From Xanthostigma xanthostigma (Eukaryota > Arthropoda > Insecta > Raphidioptera > Raphidiidae): a stretch of DNA of 64,000 nucleotides. The stretch lies in NCBI GenBank assembly GCA_963575645.1, contig OY754466.1, positions 41,200,001-41,264,000 on the forward strand, written 5' to 3'. Below the pieces are notes generated by a model. It did not search any database. It was not told the DNA's origin and saw only the letters and a list, made by a program, of their open reading frames with translations. Positions 32,657 through 43,729 of this stretch are shown in pieces (within the stretch, counting starts at the first letter, position 1; every line of letters starts with the position of its first letter). The position numbers were made by a program, and so were the translations under genes.

Positions 32657-35600
32657 ATGGTGAAATATATCGACGATGTGCTTGCGGAGCTCGGGTGGTC
32701 CGACGGGCTGCATGTGCCTGTTGCAAATGCAGAGAATGCGGCGCTCGAAGCTGAAATGGAGAGACTTCTCGCCAGACGTTCGGAGTCAACAGCCAAATTA
32801 ACGGATCTCAATCGACGGCTATCGGAACTTGAACAGCACAAAAAAAATATTGAACGGGAACAAGGACAGGGTCAAATTTTGTTGTCTACGTTGAGAGCGC
32901 AAATTGATGAAGATGAAGATAGATTGAGGATGGGCCAAAATGATCAGGACGGCCTCTTGCAAGACATCCAGAAGGTATTTTTTCATTTTTAAATCATTCC
33001 AATTTCAAATGCCATGCTATTTTTTAAATAAAAAAGTACATTAGAATATTATAGATGCTCGATAGCTTAGATCACTAGCGTCTATAAAAAAGATACTGTG
33101 TATTTTACACTCCACACTACAAAAGTAAAACTGGGTAATTATACACTTTCACGGTCACCTGGCTTTTTGGCTCTAGAAAATCGAAAAATAGATGGATGTC
33201 AATGATCTCGGTCTCAAAAAGTTCCATTTTACGGCGGATTTATGAAAAAAATTAGTTCACCCCGGAATTACAATTCGCATACCCGTTTATCGTTCACCCC
33301 GGAATTGTTTTTTTAAAAACTCCACATTTGCCCCTTCCCGTTTCACTGCGAGACAATTCGCATACCCCTTTATCGTTCACCCCGGAATTACAATTCGCAT
33401 ACCCCTTTATCGTTCACCCCGGAATTACAATTCGCATACCCGTTTATCGTTCACCCCGGAATTGTTTTTTTAAAAACTCCACATTTGCCCCTTCCCGTTT
33501 CACTGCGAGACAATTCGCATACCCCTTTATCGTTCACCCCGGAATTACAATTCGCATACCCCTTTATCGTTCACTCCGGAATTACAATTCGCATACCCGT
33601 TTATCGTTCACCCCGAAATTACAATTCGCATACCCGTTTATCGTTCACCCCGGAATTGACGTCAGAAACAGTTATAAAGAATTATATGTAGAAAGTCAAT
33701 TTTTTTTGCATTTAAAGTCATGAAACTGTGAGAAATATTGATTTTTTTCAATTTTCGTATTTTTTTCCATAAATCCGCCATAAAAACGAAGATTTTAAAA
33801 AAAATTCATCGAAATCGGATGATTTTTCGATTTTCTAGAGCCAAAAAACCAGGTGACCGTGAAAGTGTATAATTACCTAAAACTGATATATATAATGGCA
33901 TCCACTGTCGGGATCGTACCTATGACCCTATCGAGGCAATTGTTCCATCTCGCTGCCACCTTAACTTAATGTTCTACAATTAACTTGTTTAGATGAAAAA
34001 GAAGGCGAACGATATCCAACAACGGCACAATATCGTAAGAGATAATGTAGGGCAAATGTTGAGTCGTCTAGATAAATTGAAACAGACCGTTTCGTTTGAT
34101 ACGGACGCGATAAGATTATGGGAAGATGCGCTTGCGCGTAGCCAGGAAGACAACGATGTCATCCAAAAGTTTTCGTTGCAAGACGAAACTAAAGCAAAAG
34201 AATTAGAACTGCGTCGACAAAAATTAAAAGGAGACGTTCTAGAAAGAAACAATCTCATTGAAAAAAATGTATCAGAAATTACCACGTTTGAAAGTGTTCT
34301 GAATAAGTCGGCGCAACTGTATAAAAATGCAATGATGGAAAGAAAACATTTGATTAAACAATGGCGCAATGCTGTAAATAATCTACGACAAAGGAATAAC
34401 GACATTGTCTCCGCCAGAGAAGTAAGCTCATTTTTATTATTGATATATTTCTATTTTATTATAATATTATATTTGATTTTGAGATGACAATAATCAATAA
34501 AATTATCAGAGCAAAATAATCTTTCGGCTTTGGCCAAAGGTGGGAAAAATAATCAAGTTTGTCTTCGGCTGAAAACATCACCTTTGGTTAGACACGAATC
34601 TGTTTTGACAAAAAATATACACAAAGTTTACGACGCATCGCAGTACAGTGCCGGATTTATATTTTTTATGAGTGTAGGCCACTTTATTTCCGCCGCCCCA
34701 TGTACATAATAATAATTTTTCATTTGTAGTAAAGAAGGCCTTAAAGGTAAATAAACGAATGAATTAGTCATTAAGAAAGAGCGTAAAAAAGAAACAAGAT
34801 ACACAATTTTTTACGGGACTTTTTAATAGCAAAATCATCTATAATATCATCATAGTTTATGGTGTTCATTATCTCTGCTTCTATGTAGAGTAAAGCTAGA
34901 GAATTCATTTTTTCTTGAGACAATGAAGACCTTTGATAATTTTTCACGCGTTTTAAACAGGAAAACTCCTTTCCCCATAACAATTTGTAGCCGGAGTGGA
35001 AAGTGCAATGCGGAGAACTATATCCAAGTTAGGGTTTGACTTTCCTCTGAACCCAAGTGACCCTCCTCTGAAATCTGCCGCCCCTAGGCCGCGGCCTATA
35101 AGGCCTATTTATAAATCCAGGACTGCCGCAGTATTTAATTTTCAGCACTAAAACCATAATGCGCATGTGCCAATCTGAGGATTGTCTGTTGTTTTAGCTT
35201 TACCAAAAGTATTGCCCATTCTAAACGGTCATGAAAAAAGTTAGCCGTCAATGAATTTTAAAATGTATAAAAGACAAAAAAATACACAGATAACACTCCT
35301 GTAATTTTACATTTTTAGGAAATCGAAAACTTAACAAATGTAGCTGCGGAAAATAAAGAACGATTAGAAGAACAAAAAGAATTTTATAAGAATGAAATTA
35401 ACAATAACGCGGAGACAATGCGTGTAATTGAATCTCTGAATAAGGAGTCATCAAGATCTAAGAATAATTTAAATATTCTAATACAAACAACGCAGCAATA
35501 CTTTAGCGAGGCAAGTAAATTTTTGACAATTTAAATTTTTAAAAACGATTTTCTTTTCATTATTTACCGGAATCAAAGAATTCTTTCTATCATTTCAGCT

Positions 35601-38600
35601 AAGTTCCATGAAGCGAGAACTAGCAACTGTTTCTAATAAAGTAGCCAGTGAGCGTATGAGAGGCAAACAATTGTGTCAAGAAACAAGTGATAAAGGAGTA
35701 CGACTCCGGAATATGAAACAAGCAAATAAGGAATTAGAGAAAAATTTAGAAGATGTTATAAACAAAGCTATGACATCGACAGAACGATCAAAACACCTCG
35801 AAAAACTAGTGGAAAGGGAAGAAAGAAATATTAAAGCGCTTCAGGAGGAAACTGATCGATTACAAAATAATTACTTTCGATTACAAAGCGTACTGCGCGA
35901 TCTGAACGAAGAAGAAAATTTGTTAGCGATGGAAATAAGAAACAATCAAACTTCGCTCATGATGCTACAAAGACAAGAAAAGATGTTCAATAATACTTTT
36001 ACGGCACAGAAAGAAGAGATTTATAATTTCGATTTCAAAATACAAACTCTTGAATCGAGAATATCGACAATGAAGGGTGAAAAGTTAGTAGACGATCACG
36101 ATGAACTCAATCAGAAATTACAAGATCTTGAAACGGTGTTAGCGCAAAAGAACAGCACGCATTTTATGTTACAAGCCCAAGTCACAAGGCTTGAAGATGA
36201 CATACGACGACTCGGTGCAGGAATAACTTCGGACGGAGTTGAATTAAACATACTAGTAAGTCTAACAATATTTAGTTGGAAAATACAGCTTGTTCTCAAC
36301 TTTATGAGTTCCTAGCGCAGCTCGTAAAGCGGGACAGGTACGAAAGATAGGTTTTTTCGAGGTGACTCGAAGTGAATAAACTAATTCGCGCATACATACT
36401 GCGCATGCCTTTTTCTCAGCATGCGCAGTTGTCAGTTTGACTGTCGTATCAGTCGTGTAGTAAAATTACGGAAGAGATCTTAGAAATTAGCTAACAACTA
36501 TCAAAGTGTCGACAGCAGGGCCCTCGCGCCCTATAGTGCGATGTGTGCGATGCACGCGGGCGGCACATTCAAGGGGCGGCAAATGGCCTAGTTGTGTTAT
36601 GTTTTTTGTACTGTATAGAAAAAATATATAACTGATAATATATCAATTTTATTTGCATACTCAAGCCTGCGTGAAAACTCTTACGAGTAGTTATTTATTT
36701 TTTAATGAAATTCGAATTCGAAATATTTCGCGCGCAGTTTTCGATTCGATAGTTAATTCATATCAGCGCGTAGACAGGGCGTCCCTATCGGGAGATTCCC
36801 GCGTATGTTTATATCTTGAATTTTCCTGTCGATTCCTGCAAGAGTGCGAGTGAAGTAAAGTATTTTTCAATCAACAAATACTTTTTTACGTAAGACTTGT
36901 GCACCTGAATGATATAATTGATAATATATTCTTTGCCTTATGTGAGTGTAGTACGGAAAAAATTGCAAGTTAATTCCAGGGGATTCACATTCAGTCATAA
37001 TGGTTAGTTGGTATTTATGTTTTGATTAATTGCACTGGTATTTTTTTTCCTAATTGATAAACTAATGATTATTTTGACTTAATGAATTCTCTCAGCTCAG
37101 CGGTGAAACTAAATTTTTCTCTCATTTATTTAAATTTATAAGAAATAAAGTTTCTATTAATTGCACTTACAGTATTAGTTATTTAGGATTTTTAACGTTT
37201 TTCAATTTGACATATCGTCTAATGAGTTTATCCCCAATAGGGGGCGTCAATTATGAATCCGCACGCGGGCGGCGTGAGGCCTTACGAGGGCCCTGGACAG
37301 TAGTAGTTATTTTTTTTTTACTTTTTAGTGCACGTTGCTTTAAAAGTGTGTTTTTTTAAACTATGATTTTAATTATCTCTCTAAAAATCACATCTACGAA
37401 GTAGGCAACGCAACGTACAACACTGTACGGCTCGTTATCTGCTTACAGTAATTTTCATTTGTTCATTTTCTTCAATTTAAATTATAACTGAATGTCTCCG
37501 AATATTATATAAAAATTGCATACTATAAATAAAATGCACAATATTACCACCAATGTTAAGTTATTCTTTAAGAGCCTGAAGAAGTTTTAAAATTTAAAAC
37601 GAAACGTCGCGATTGAAAATATAGCTTAAATTATCCTCTTAAAAAATAATATAATTTATATAAATTATTTACGTTTATAAATATTTATATAAATTATTGT
37701 ATGTTATGGGTTATTAATACGTGTACAAAATTTCAAATTATTCAGACGTCTGGGAGTGGGTGAAAATTAATTTGAAAGTCCGAAATTCATATTAAAACGG
37801 AATAATATGCCTGAATAATTTAGCCGCAGTTGTTGGCTAAAGCTGTGTCCTCACTATGACGATCAGCAAAGCTATTACAATCGGCAACGAATTTGCCTGA
37901 TAATGAAGCCGACAGTCACGTTCACACTAGTGCAGCTTTACCGGTCGGTATTGCCGATCGGCATAGTCAGGACACAGCCTTAGAATTTAGATAGAGTCAG
38001 TACCGAATGTGTAATCATTCTGTGCGCCACATATGAGACATTTTATTCTACTTTTAAAAAAAATCAATTTTTAATATAAAGTAATCTTTAAAAAAAATAC
38101 GCTATTATCAATGCACATGCATGTGTTAATTTTAAGTGGTAATTAAAAAAAATTCGTTTTCGTAGAAAGATAAACTTCAAGATGCAATATTGTTAGAAGA
38201 AGGTGGTAGAAAACAAACAAAAGAATGGAAAATACGGAGCCAACAACGGCAGGTCGAAGAAAATATTCTACGTCTTCAAGTGTCTCAAGCAGAGAAAACA
38301 CTTGAAAAACAAGGGAATGCTTTGTATTCTTTAGAAAAATACCGCCTGGAACTCGATGCTGTAAGTTATACAAACCCATCCCATTTTTGTGAAATCCAAA
38401 AGGTTCTCTACTGAGAATTGAGAAAGGCATTGAATTTTCTAATTTATGCGATTGAAAGTAATTATAAATTCAAAATATTAACTGGTATCGACGCCTAAGT
38501 AGCCTTGGCAGTTATTTATACATGTTTTTAGGCGATGAAAGAACGACAGCTAGAAATCAATATTCAAAGAGACATACTTGTCATCAAGAAACGAGCACTT

Positions 38601-41600
38601 GGGGAAGATCGTGGGAAATTACGCAGCGAAATAAGTGAGAGGTTACTACGTCTCGAACAGCATAAAAAAAAGTAATTGATGAATTTCTTTAATTTTTAAA
38701 TCTGTTCGATGGCTATGGCTATGAATCGATCTTGTGTCTTTAATTTAGATACTTTCGTACGAAATTTTAGGATATTGACTGTTTTGCATCTCGTAGATTT
38801 TTTTCTGCAGCTCTACTAACTATTAGAGTTTAAGGTAGTACGAGCACCAAGGCAACTTTAAATAAAAGGCTTGATTTTTTTTTATATTTCGGTAGATGGA
38901 TAATATGTTTTCATTGATTTCTCCAAAACTAGTCGGTGGAAATTAAAAAAAAAACTATTTAAATTAAAGTTAAAACCTTAATAAATTACTGAAAACAAAA
39001 AAAAACCGTTGTGCCCGACTAATTAAAAAGATATTTAATCTTTTTAATTAGTCGGGCACAACGGGTTTTTTTTGTTTTCAATAATTTATTAAGGTTTTAA
39101 CTTTAACTTAAATAGTTTTTTTTTTAATTTCCACCGACTAGTTTTGGAGAAATCAATGAAAACATATCATCCATCTACCGTTTTACCATAAAGCCAATGT
39201 TAAATATACCTACTTTTGAAGTCATTTATTTATTTAAATAATCGGGCACCCCCCCCCCCCCTAAAATTTTCAGAATTGGTTTAGACTTAGTCCAACTTCA
39301 TACAAAAAAAAAATTGGTTGTCTGTAAAGTCGGTTTACGGACGATAGTTTTACGTGATAACGTATTCCGCTCGAATATCATATTTAATAATACATAACCT
39401 AAATTTTAGTAGCTGTCAAACTATATTTTTACCATTTATTTTTATATGCACTTTTGTAAAATACCTGTAATTTCACAGATGTAAGCCCTGAGGAAGGAAA
39501 TATATTTTCCGAAACGTCGGCAGCATATACCATTAGAAATCATTTATAGCCTTCTCCGAAATAATTCATCCTTTCTTATTAAACATAGGCTAAACTAATA
39601 CACCTTACACATTAACATATTTTTACCGAATAATAATTTGATCAACCAAAGCAAAATACATATTTTTAAGCAATTATAAAAGACATTTAAGGATGTGTAT
39701 AAGGTCAAATTGTGTAGTACATCTAATTAAATTTTCAAAATCATAAATATATAAAAATATTCATTTGCGAAGACTTTGTGTTAATTTTAATGATTTTTTA
39801 TGATAGATTTTCTTAAAATTTTCCTATAATTAAATATTATGAACAAATATTTAACATTTAATTTGACTACTGTGACTTTCGTCAAAAACAGTCAGGCAAC
39901 ATGGCTGTCCACGTGGTCTTCTGACACTCTGAAACATAACGTGGAGATAGAATTTCTGACCTCAAAAATTTGAAGCTATGGATACTATAAAAATAATAAT
40001 AAATAAAAATGTCAAATCAAAATTCAAAGAAAGTATTTATTTATTACGAATTATTGTCAAGCAATCAAAGTTGTGATTAATTAAGAAATCAATTATCATT
40101 ACACAAAGTAACAAACGGATAAATAAAGTCAGTAATTAAAGTTTACTTTTGGCAGATTTTGTTAAAGCAAAGTTTTTTCAAATTAATTGCAGATAATCTG
40201 TACGAACATTTTAGTTTTCCAAACAAAAATAAATATCTCAAATTTTTTACATACTTTTGTTACATTACAGCGTTTATCCGACATATAAACGCATTTTGCG
40301 TTCTCAACGCACATAAATCTCAAAAATGACAGGTCCAGAATATTTTACAGTTGGTTCACGTGATATGACATTTCATAAATGCGATCTTTATTATCGACAT
40401 GCAGGAACGCGATGTTGCCTCATTGTCTCATTACATCCGCCATTAATTATGATTAAGATTCGGAGAATTGATTTCATCACTTTCAAAATAAAATATTTCC
40501 GTGAAATTGCCGGTAACCCCACGTTTTTTTGGGCTTGAAAAATCGCAAATTGTACAAAGAAACTGATAATAAGTTTTTGAATCATAAATCTTTGAAATAA
40601 AATGATAAATGTTTTAATCTTCTCAAAATTTTTAACACTTCCGGTAGAAATAACATGGAGTGAATGATAATTTTAAAATTAATTTTTTCATAAAAAAGGT
40701 CGGTAAGGTATCTATTTTTTGGTTTTAATCGATGCAGGAGGTCTAATTCTATAACATATTTTAAATTTAGGCAAAAATCTTTGAATTCAAAAATGTTATA
40801 TACATCCTTAAAAGAATGTATATATATTATATATTTGTTAACAAACCGTATAATTTATCTGGCCATCTGTCAGATGTAGCTTTCGCTGGAACAGCCGAAA
40901 AAAATGTTGAACGCACACTACTCTCTGACATCACGCGAGAAGAGAGAGACTATCGCTTATATCGCGCTCTCCCTTGCGGAACGTTACTCTTTTTCGTGCG
41001 TGCAGGCGGTGTTTCATCAATTTATAAGACGTTATCACGTCAAAAAAACAAGCCTTTTATTTAAAATTTCCTTGGTGCTCGTACTACCTTAAACTACAAT
41101 AAAAATATAAACTTTAATTTATCGTATCTGCAGCGTTTTACGCGACGGCAATAACATAACGTAATCTGTTTGTAGGCATGATATTGCTGTAAGCCTGTTG
41201 GGTAGAGATGAAAGTGGCGAGCCGTTGACCGTTGCGCACATCAAAATCCAAGCTGCTCAACAAAAAGCTTTTTTGCAAAAAGACGGCGATACGCTCGATG
41301 CAAAAATCAGACAAGCGGAAAGAGAAATAGTGGCCATGGAAAACACACTGAAAGTTGTTAATTTGACAAACGAGACATACAAACGCAATTTGGGACCCGT
41401 TGAGCAAGATGGTAAATAAACAAATAATTCCACAAATTAATAATAATAAAAGAAACAACAATATTGGTCTCACTATCTATTTATATTTATTTATTTAAAA
41501 TAAACACTTCACATCACAACGTTTTGGCCATCTCGACTCAAGTCATGGCCCTCTTCAAGTAGTCTACCTGAAGAGGGTAGATAGTGAGACCAATCAGGGC

Positions 41601-43729
41601 CCTCGCGCCCCAGAGTTCGATGTGTGCGATGCACGCGGGCGGCACAAACAAGGGGCGGCAAATGGCCTAGTTGTATTATGTTTTTTGTACTGTATAGAAA
41701 AAATATATAACTGATTTTATATTATCAATTTTATTTGCATACTCAAATCTGCGTGAAAACTCTTACGAATAGTTATTTATTTTTTAATGAAATTCGAATT
41801 CGAAATATTTCGCGCGCAGTTTTCGATTCGATAGTTAATTCACATCAGCGCGTAGACAGGGCGCCCCTACCGGGAGACTCCCGCATATGATTATATTTTG
41901 AATTTTCCTGTCGATTCCTGCAAGAGTGCGAGTGAAGTAAAGTATTTTTCAATCAACAAATACTTTTTTACGTAAGACTTGTGCACCTGAATGATATAAT
42001 TGATAATATATTCTTTCCCTCATGTGAGTGTAGTACGGAAAAAATTGCAAGTTAATTCCAGGGGATTCACATTCAGTCGTAATGGTTAGTTGGTATTTAT
42101 GTTTTTATTAATTGCACTGGTATTCATTCTTCCTAATTGATAAACTAATGATTATTATTTTGACTTAATGAATTCTCTCAGCTCAGTGGTGAAACTAAAT
42201 TTTTCTCTCATTCATAAAAGTACGACAGGAGAAGAACGCGCCGTGAAAAATCGCACAGAGTAAACTGTTTTTGTAGAATTTTTGAAGTTCACTCTGTACG
42301 GAGTGAATTGCACTTACAGTAAGTATTAGTTATTTAGGATTTTTAACGTTTTTCAATTTGACATATCGTCTAGTGAGTTTATCCCCAATAAGGGGCGTCG
42401 ATTATGAATCCGCACGCGGGCGGCGTGAGACCTTACGAGGGCCCTGAGACCAATTGTTGTTTCTTTTATTATTATTATTATTAATCATACAGCTATCAAT
42501 CGAGCCAATAATCAAGTATCAATTCCACAAATTATTTAAATAGCAAAAAACACTTTTGAAAAAATATCAACATCCTGTTAAGTCTGTAATACTGATTCAG
42601 CATTGTCATAAACCATCTTCAAAGCTTTATCAAATATCATGAAAGATTTATTTTTCTCTTTAGACCCAGAAGCCGAAGAAATGCGTCAGCTAGAAGATGA
42701 CTATTATGTTGCGATGAAAAAATTACAAGAACGCAGGAAACAAAACGACGGAAAAAAGAAATCATTATTGGACGGGCAACAAACATTAGATGAGATAAAT
42801 CAGCGTATCGATGAAACCATATCTGTTCATAAGTACAGTTGTTTTTCCTGACAATTTTTGTCTTTATACTGATTTTTTTTTTGACGTGATAACGTCTTAT
42901 AATTTGATGAAACACCGGCTGCACGCACGAAAAAGTGTCACGTTCCGCCTGAGCCTGAGCGTGCAAGCGAGAGCGCGGTATAAGCGATAGAGAGGCACGA
43001 TCGGCCCAAGCGTCGGCTTGTACGCATTTCTCTCTCTTCTCGCGTGACGTCAGAGAGTTCATCAATGTTTCTTTATGACGTTATCACGTAAAACTATCGT
43101 CCGTAAACCGACTTTACAGACAACCAATTTTTTAAATATAAACCATTCTTGAAATTCTTCAGAACCTTTGAAAAGGATGCTTTGCTGTTGGAAAAAGAAT
43201 TGCAAATTCAAAAACAAAAACTTCTGCGTGCTGACAAGCAATTAACAAGGTTAAGAAAAGAAGCTCGACTAAAAGGAAATATAGAGCTTGAAGAAGTAAG
43301 TGCTTTTATTTCAATACTGAAATAAAAATACGACATTAAATTATTTCTATGCACATTTTATAGAAAGATATGACTATTCGTGAAATGCGAGAAAGAAATG
43401 AAAGTGTGCTTCAACAATTGGCAGAGCTGGTAGCGCGTCACAGAGAAACAGAACCGACAGTAAATCGTTATTTATCCGAGCATCATTTATCATTGCCTGT
43501 TTCTTGCAAGCGGATGATTCCGACGCATTCGACAAGTTCCTTAAACATTCCCAAATCTCCATCAAATCTATCAGTGCAAAGTAATGGTTCATGCGGAGGT
43601 GAAGCCTCTATTGCTAGTGTTACACCCCAAACTCTCACACTGGATGTCAAATCATCTTCGAAGAGCTGCTCGATTAGAGATATTAAACAGAAATCTTCGT
43701 CGCGAACTTTTTTCAAACCCAGTAAATAA
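32657..43729 (+). CDS. CCDC39: CCDC39, coiled-coil axonemal ruler protein, complete
   Basis: Ten coding exons: 32657-32974, 33993-34421, 35319-35510, 35599-36255, 38166-38360, 38532-38671, 41176-41411, 42664-42832, 43163-43295, 43364-43729. All phases agree: 944 residues against 941 in human. The N-terminus LAELGWSDGLHVPVANAEN mirrors the vertebrate start (LAEL-W-DG-PVAN-EN). The segments GDTLDAKIRQAEREI and MENTLKVVN are also CCDC39-like, which sets it apart from its partner CCDC40. Nearly the whole protein is heptad-rich, Glu/Lys/Gln coiled coil with a Ser-rich tail. CCDC39 and CCDC40 form the 96-nm ruler that positions inner dynein arms, radial spokes and nexin links in motile cilia and sperm flagella; in an insect, sperm is the likely site. 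Intron 35511-35598 is GC-AG. Introns carry hAT elements and other repeats, but every exon is intact. Confidence 0.93.
33134..33877. mobile_element. TIR element with 8-bp TSD and an internal minisatellite (CCDC39 intron 1)
   Basis: TIRs of about 54 bp beginning GGTAATTATACACTTTCACG, and a perfect 8-bp TSD TAAAACTG at 33126-33133 and 33878-33885. The centre holds a tandem repeat (33260-33660). No coding capacity. The 8-bp TSD would suit hAT, P or Merlin; the ends do not settle it. Confidence 0.88.
33260..33660 (+). repeat. 37-bp minisatellite inside a DNA transposon
   Basis: About eight copies of a 37-bp unit containing ATTCGCATACCC(C/G)TTTATCG and TTCACCCCGGAATTACA. They are interrupted twice by the same spacer (ACTCCACATTTGCCCC, then TTCCCGTTTCACTGCGAG), giving a higher-order period. 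The open frames across it are artefacts of the repeat. Confidence 0.9.
33897..33965 (-). repeat. tRNA-like SINE fragment
   Basis: Minus strand has TCATAGGTACGATCCCGACAG, close to the T-arm region of the relic at 62039 (TCATAGGTTCGATCCCGATGG). CCDC39 intron 1, just right of the minisatellite transposon. Confidence 0.45.
34646..35125 (-). mobile_element. hAT relic in CCDC39 intron 2, with transposase fragment
   Basis: TIRs CAGTGCCGGATTTAT and (inverted) CAGTCCTGGATTTAT, flanked by TCGCAGTA and CCGCAGTA (7 of 8 TSD bases). On the minus strand, 34771-34990 encodes YKLLWGKEFSCLKRVKNYQR, then SLSQEKMNSLALLYIEAEI and DDIIDDFAIKKSRKK. That is the C-terminal dimerisation region of hAT transposases of the ZMYM1-like group. 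The rest of the transposase is gone, so it is dead. Confidence 0.82.
35511..35598 (+). other. CCDC39: GC-AG intron of CCDC39
   Basis: The donor is GAG/GCAAGTAA and the acceptor TTTCAG/CTAAG. Only GC at 35511-35512 keeps the frame (GAG CTA AGT TCC ATG). The nearby GT at 35515 would shift the frame. The AG/GCAAGT context is the usual one for GC donors. Confidence 0.8.
36516..37295. mobile_element. non-autonomous hAT, copy 1 (CCDC39 intron 4)
   Basis: TIR CAGGGCCCTCG at both ends. Flanks share GACAG directly at both borders but no full 8-bp TSD, so it is older or rearranged. It is closely similar over most of its length to copy 2 at 41595-42446. Confidence 0.8.
37576..37608 (+). ncRNA. hammerhead-ribozyme-like core
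   Basis: CTGAAGA, an eight-base-pair stem (GTTTTAAA/TTTAAAAC) and GAAACGTC in a row, the layout of the conserved hammerhead core (CUGANGA, stem II, GAAA). Stem III would be only the two-base ACGU palindrome and stem I is weak, so activity alone is doubtful. CCDC39 intron 4. Confidence 0.45.
37844..37981. mobile_element. small MITE (CCDC39 intron 4)
   Basis: Ends GCTGTGTCCTCACTATGACG and (inverted) GCTGTGTCCTGACTATGCCG; 138 bp. Confidence 0.6.
38890..39180. repeat. foldback, arms of about 143 bp (CCDC39 intron 6)
   Basis: Nearly perfect inverted repeat from CGGTAGATGGATAATATG to its inverse, with a loop of about five bases at 39033-39037. As it lies in an intron it would be transcribed as a long hairpin. 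Confidence 0.88.
39434..39616 (+). mobile_element. 183-bp short retroelement with hammerhead-like core
   Basis: Flanked by a perfect 11-bp duplication ATATTTTTACC (39423-39433, 39617-39627); the matching empty site is at 3308-3318 in the TRIP12 copy of the host repeat. It contains CTGAGGA, a GGAAA/TTTCC stem and GAAACGTC (39488-39519). No poly(A) tail. The structure would fit a Penelope-type terminal repeat or a SINE-like unit. Confidence 0.7.
39691..40807. mobile_element. 1.1-kb TTAA-type element inside a dispersed repeat
   Basis: Ends GGATGTGTATAA and (inverted) GGATGTATATAA, with TTAA at 39687-39690 and 40808-40811. The related repeat at 3199-3846 has the uninterrupted site (GACATTTAAAAGAATG), so the borders are exact. 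No long ORF is seen. A piggyBac or Kolobok non-autonomous element is likely. Confidence 0.85.
41519..41559 (-). ncRNA. degenerate hammerhead-like core
   Basis: Minus strand: TTGAAGA, GGGCCAT/ATGGCC stem, AAAACG. Both conserved boxes carry one change. CCDC39 intron 7. Confidence 0.3.
41595..42446. mobile_element. non-autonomous hAT, copy 2 (CCDC39 intron 7)
   Basis: Same family as 36516-37295. TIR CAGGGCCCTCG and a perfect 8-bp TSD AGACCAAT at 41587-41594 and 42447-42454. About 70 bp longer than copy 1 near its right part. It has landed inside one arm of the older inverted repeat at 41438-42487. Confidence 0.9.
42882..43128 (-). repeat. inverted short copy of the TTGGTTGTC repeat (CCDC39 intron 8)
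   Basis: Starts TTTGACGTGATAACGTC and ends CTTTACAGACAACCAA on the plus strand, so the element is on the minus strand. It fills most of the 330-bp intron. Confidence 0.78.

Larger units (their letters stand above)
39314..41044 (+). repeat. TTGGTTGTC repeat carrying two later insertions (CCDC39 intron 6)
   Basis: Same ends as 3199-3846. Aligning the two shows two insertions here: a 183-bp hammerhead-like element (39434-39616, 11-bp TSD) and a 1,117-bp TTAA element (39691-40807). Confidence 0.82.
41438..42487. repeat. inverted-repeat element split by a hAT insertion
   Basis: Left arm (AAAGAAACAACAATATTGG, then TCTCACTATCTAT) at about 41438-41480 matches, inverted, the sequence at 41578-41594 plus 42455-42487. 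Between the arms is a hammerhead-like core on the minus strand (41519-41559). The hAT copy 2 interrupts the right arm. Confidence 0.65.

Noticed and set aside
33260..33660. Regular short repeats resembling a CRISPR array
   Set aside because: The genome is eukaryotic, units are contiguous without unique spacers, and the array lies inside a TIR transposon.
33328..33723. 131-codon frame with internal repeats
   Set aside because: It is only the translation of the 37-bp minisatellite and lies in a CCDC39 intron.
32657..43729. CCDC40 as the identity of the coiled-coil gene
   Set aside because: The N-terminal LAEL-W-DG-PVAN-EN pattern, the GD-LDAKI segment and the length of 944 residues fit CCDC39 and not its partner.
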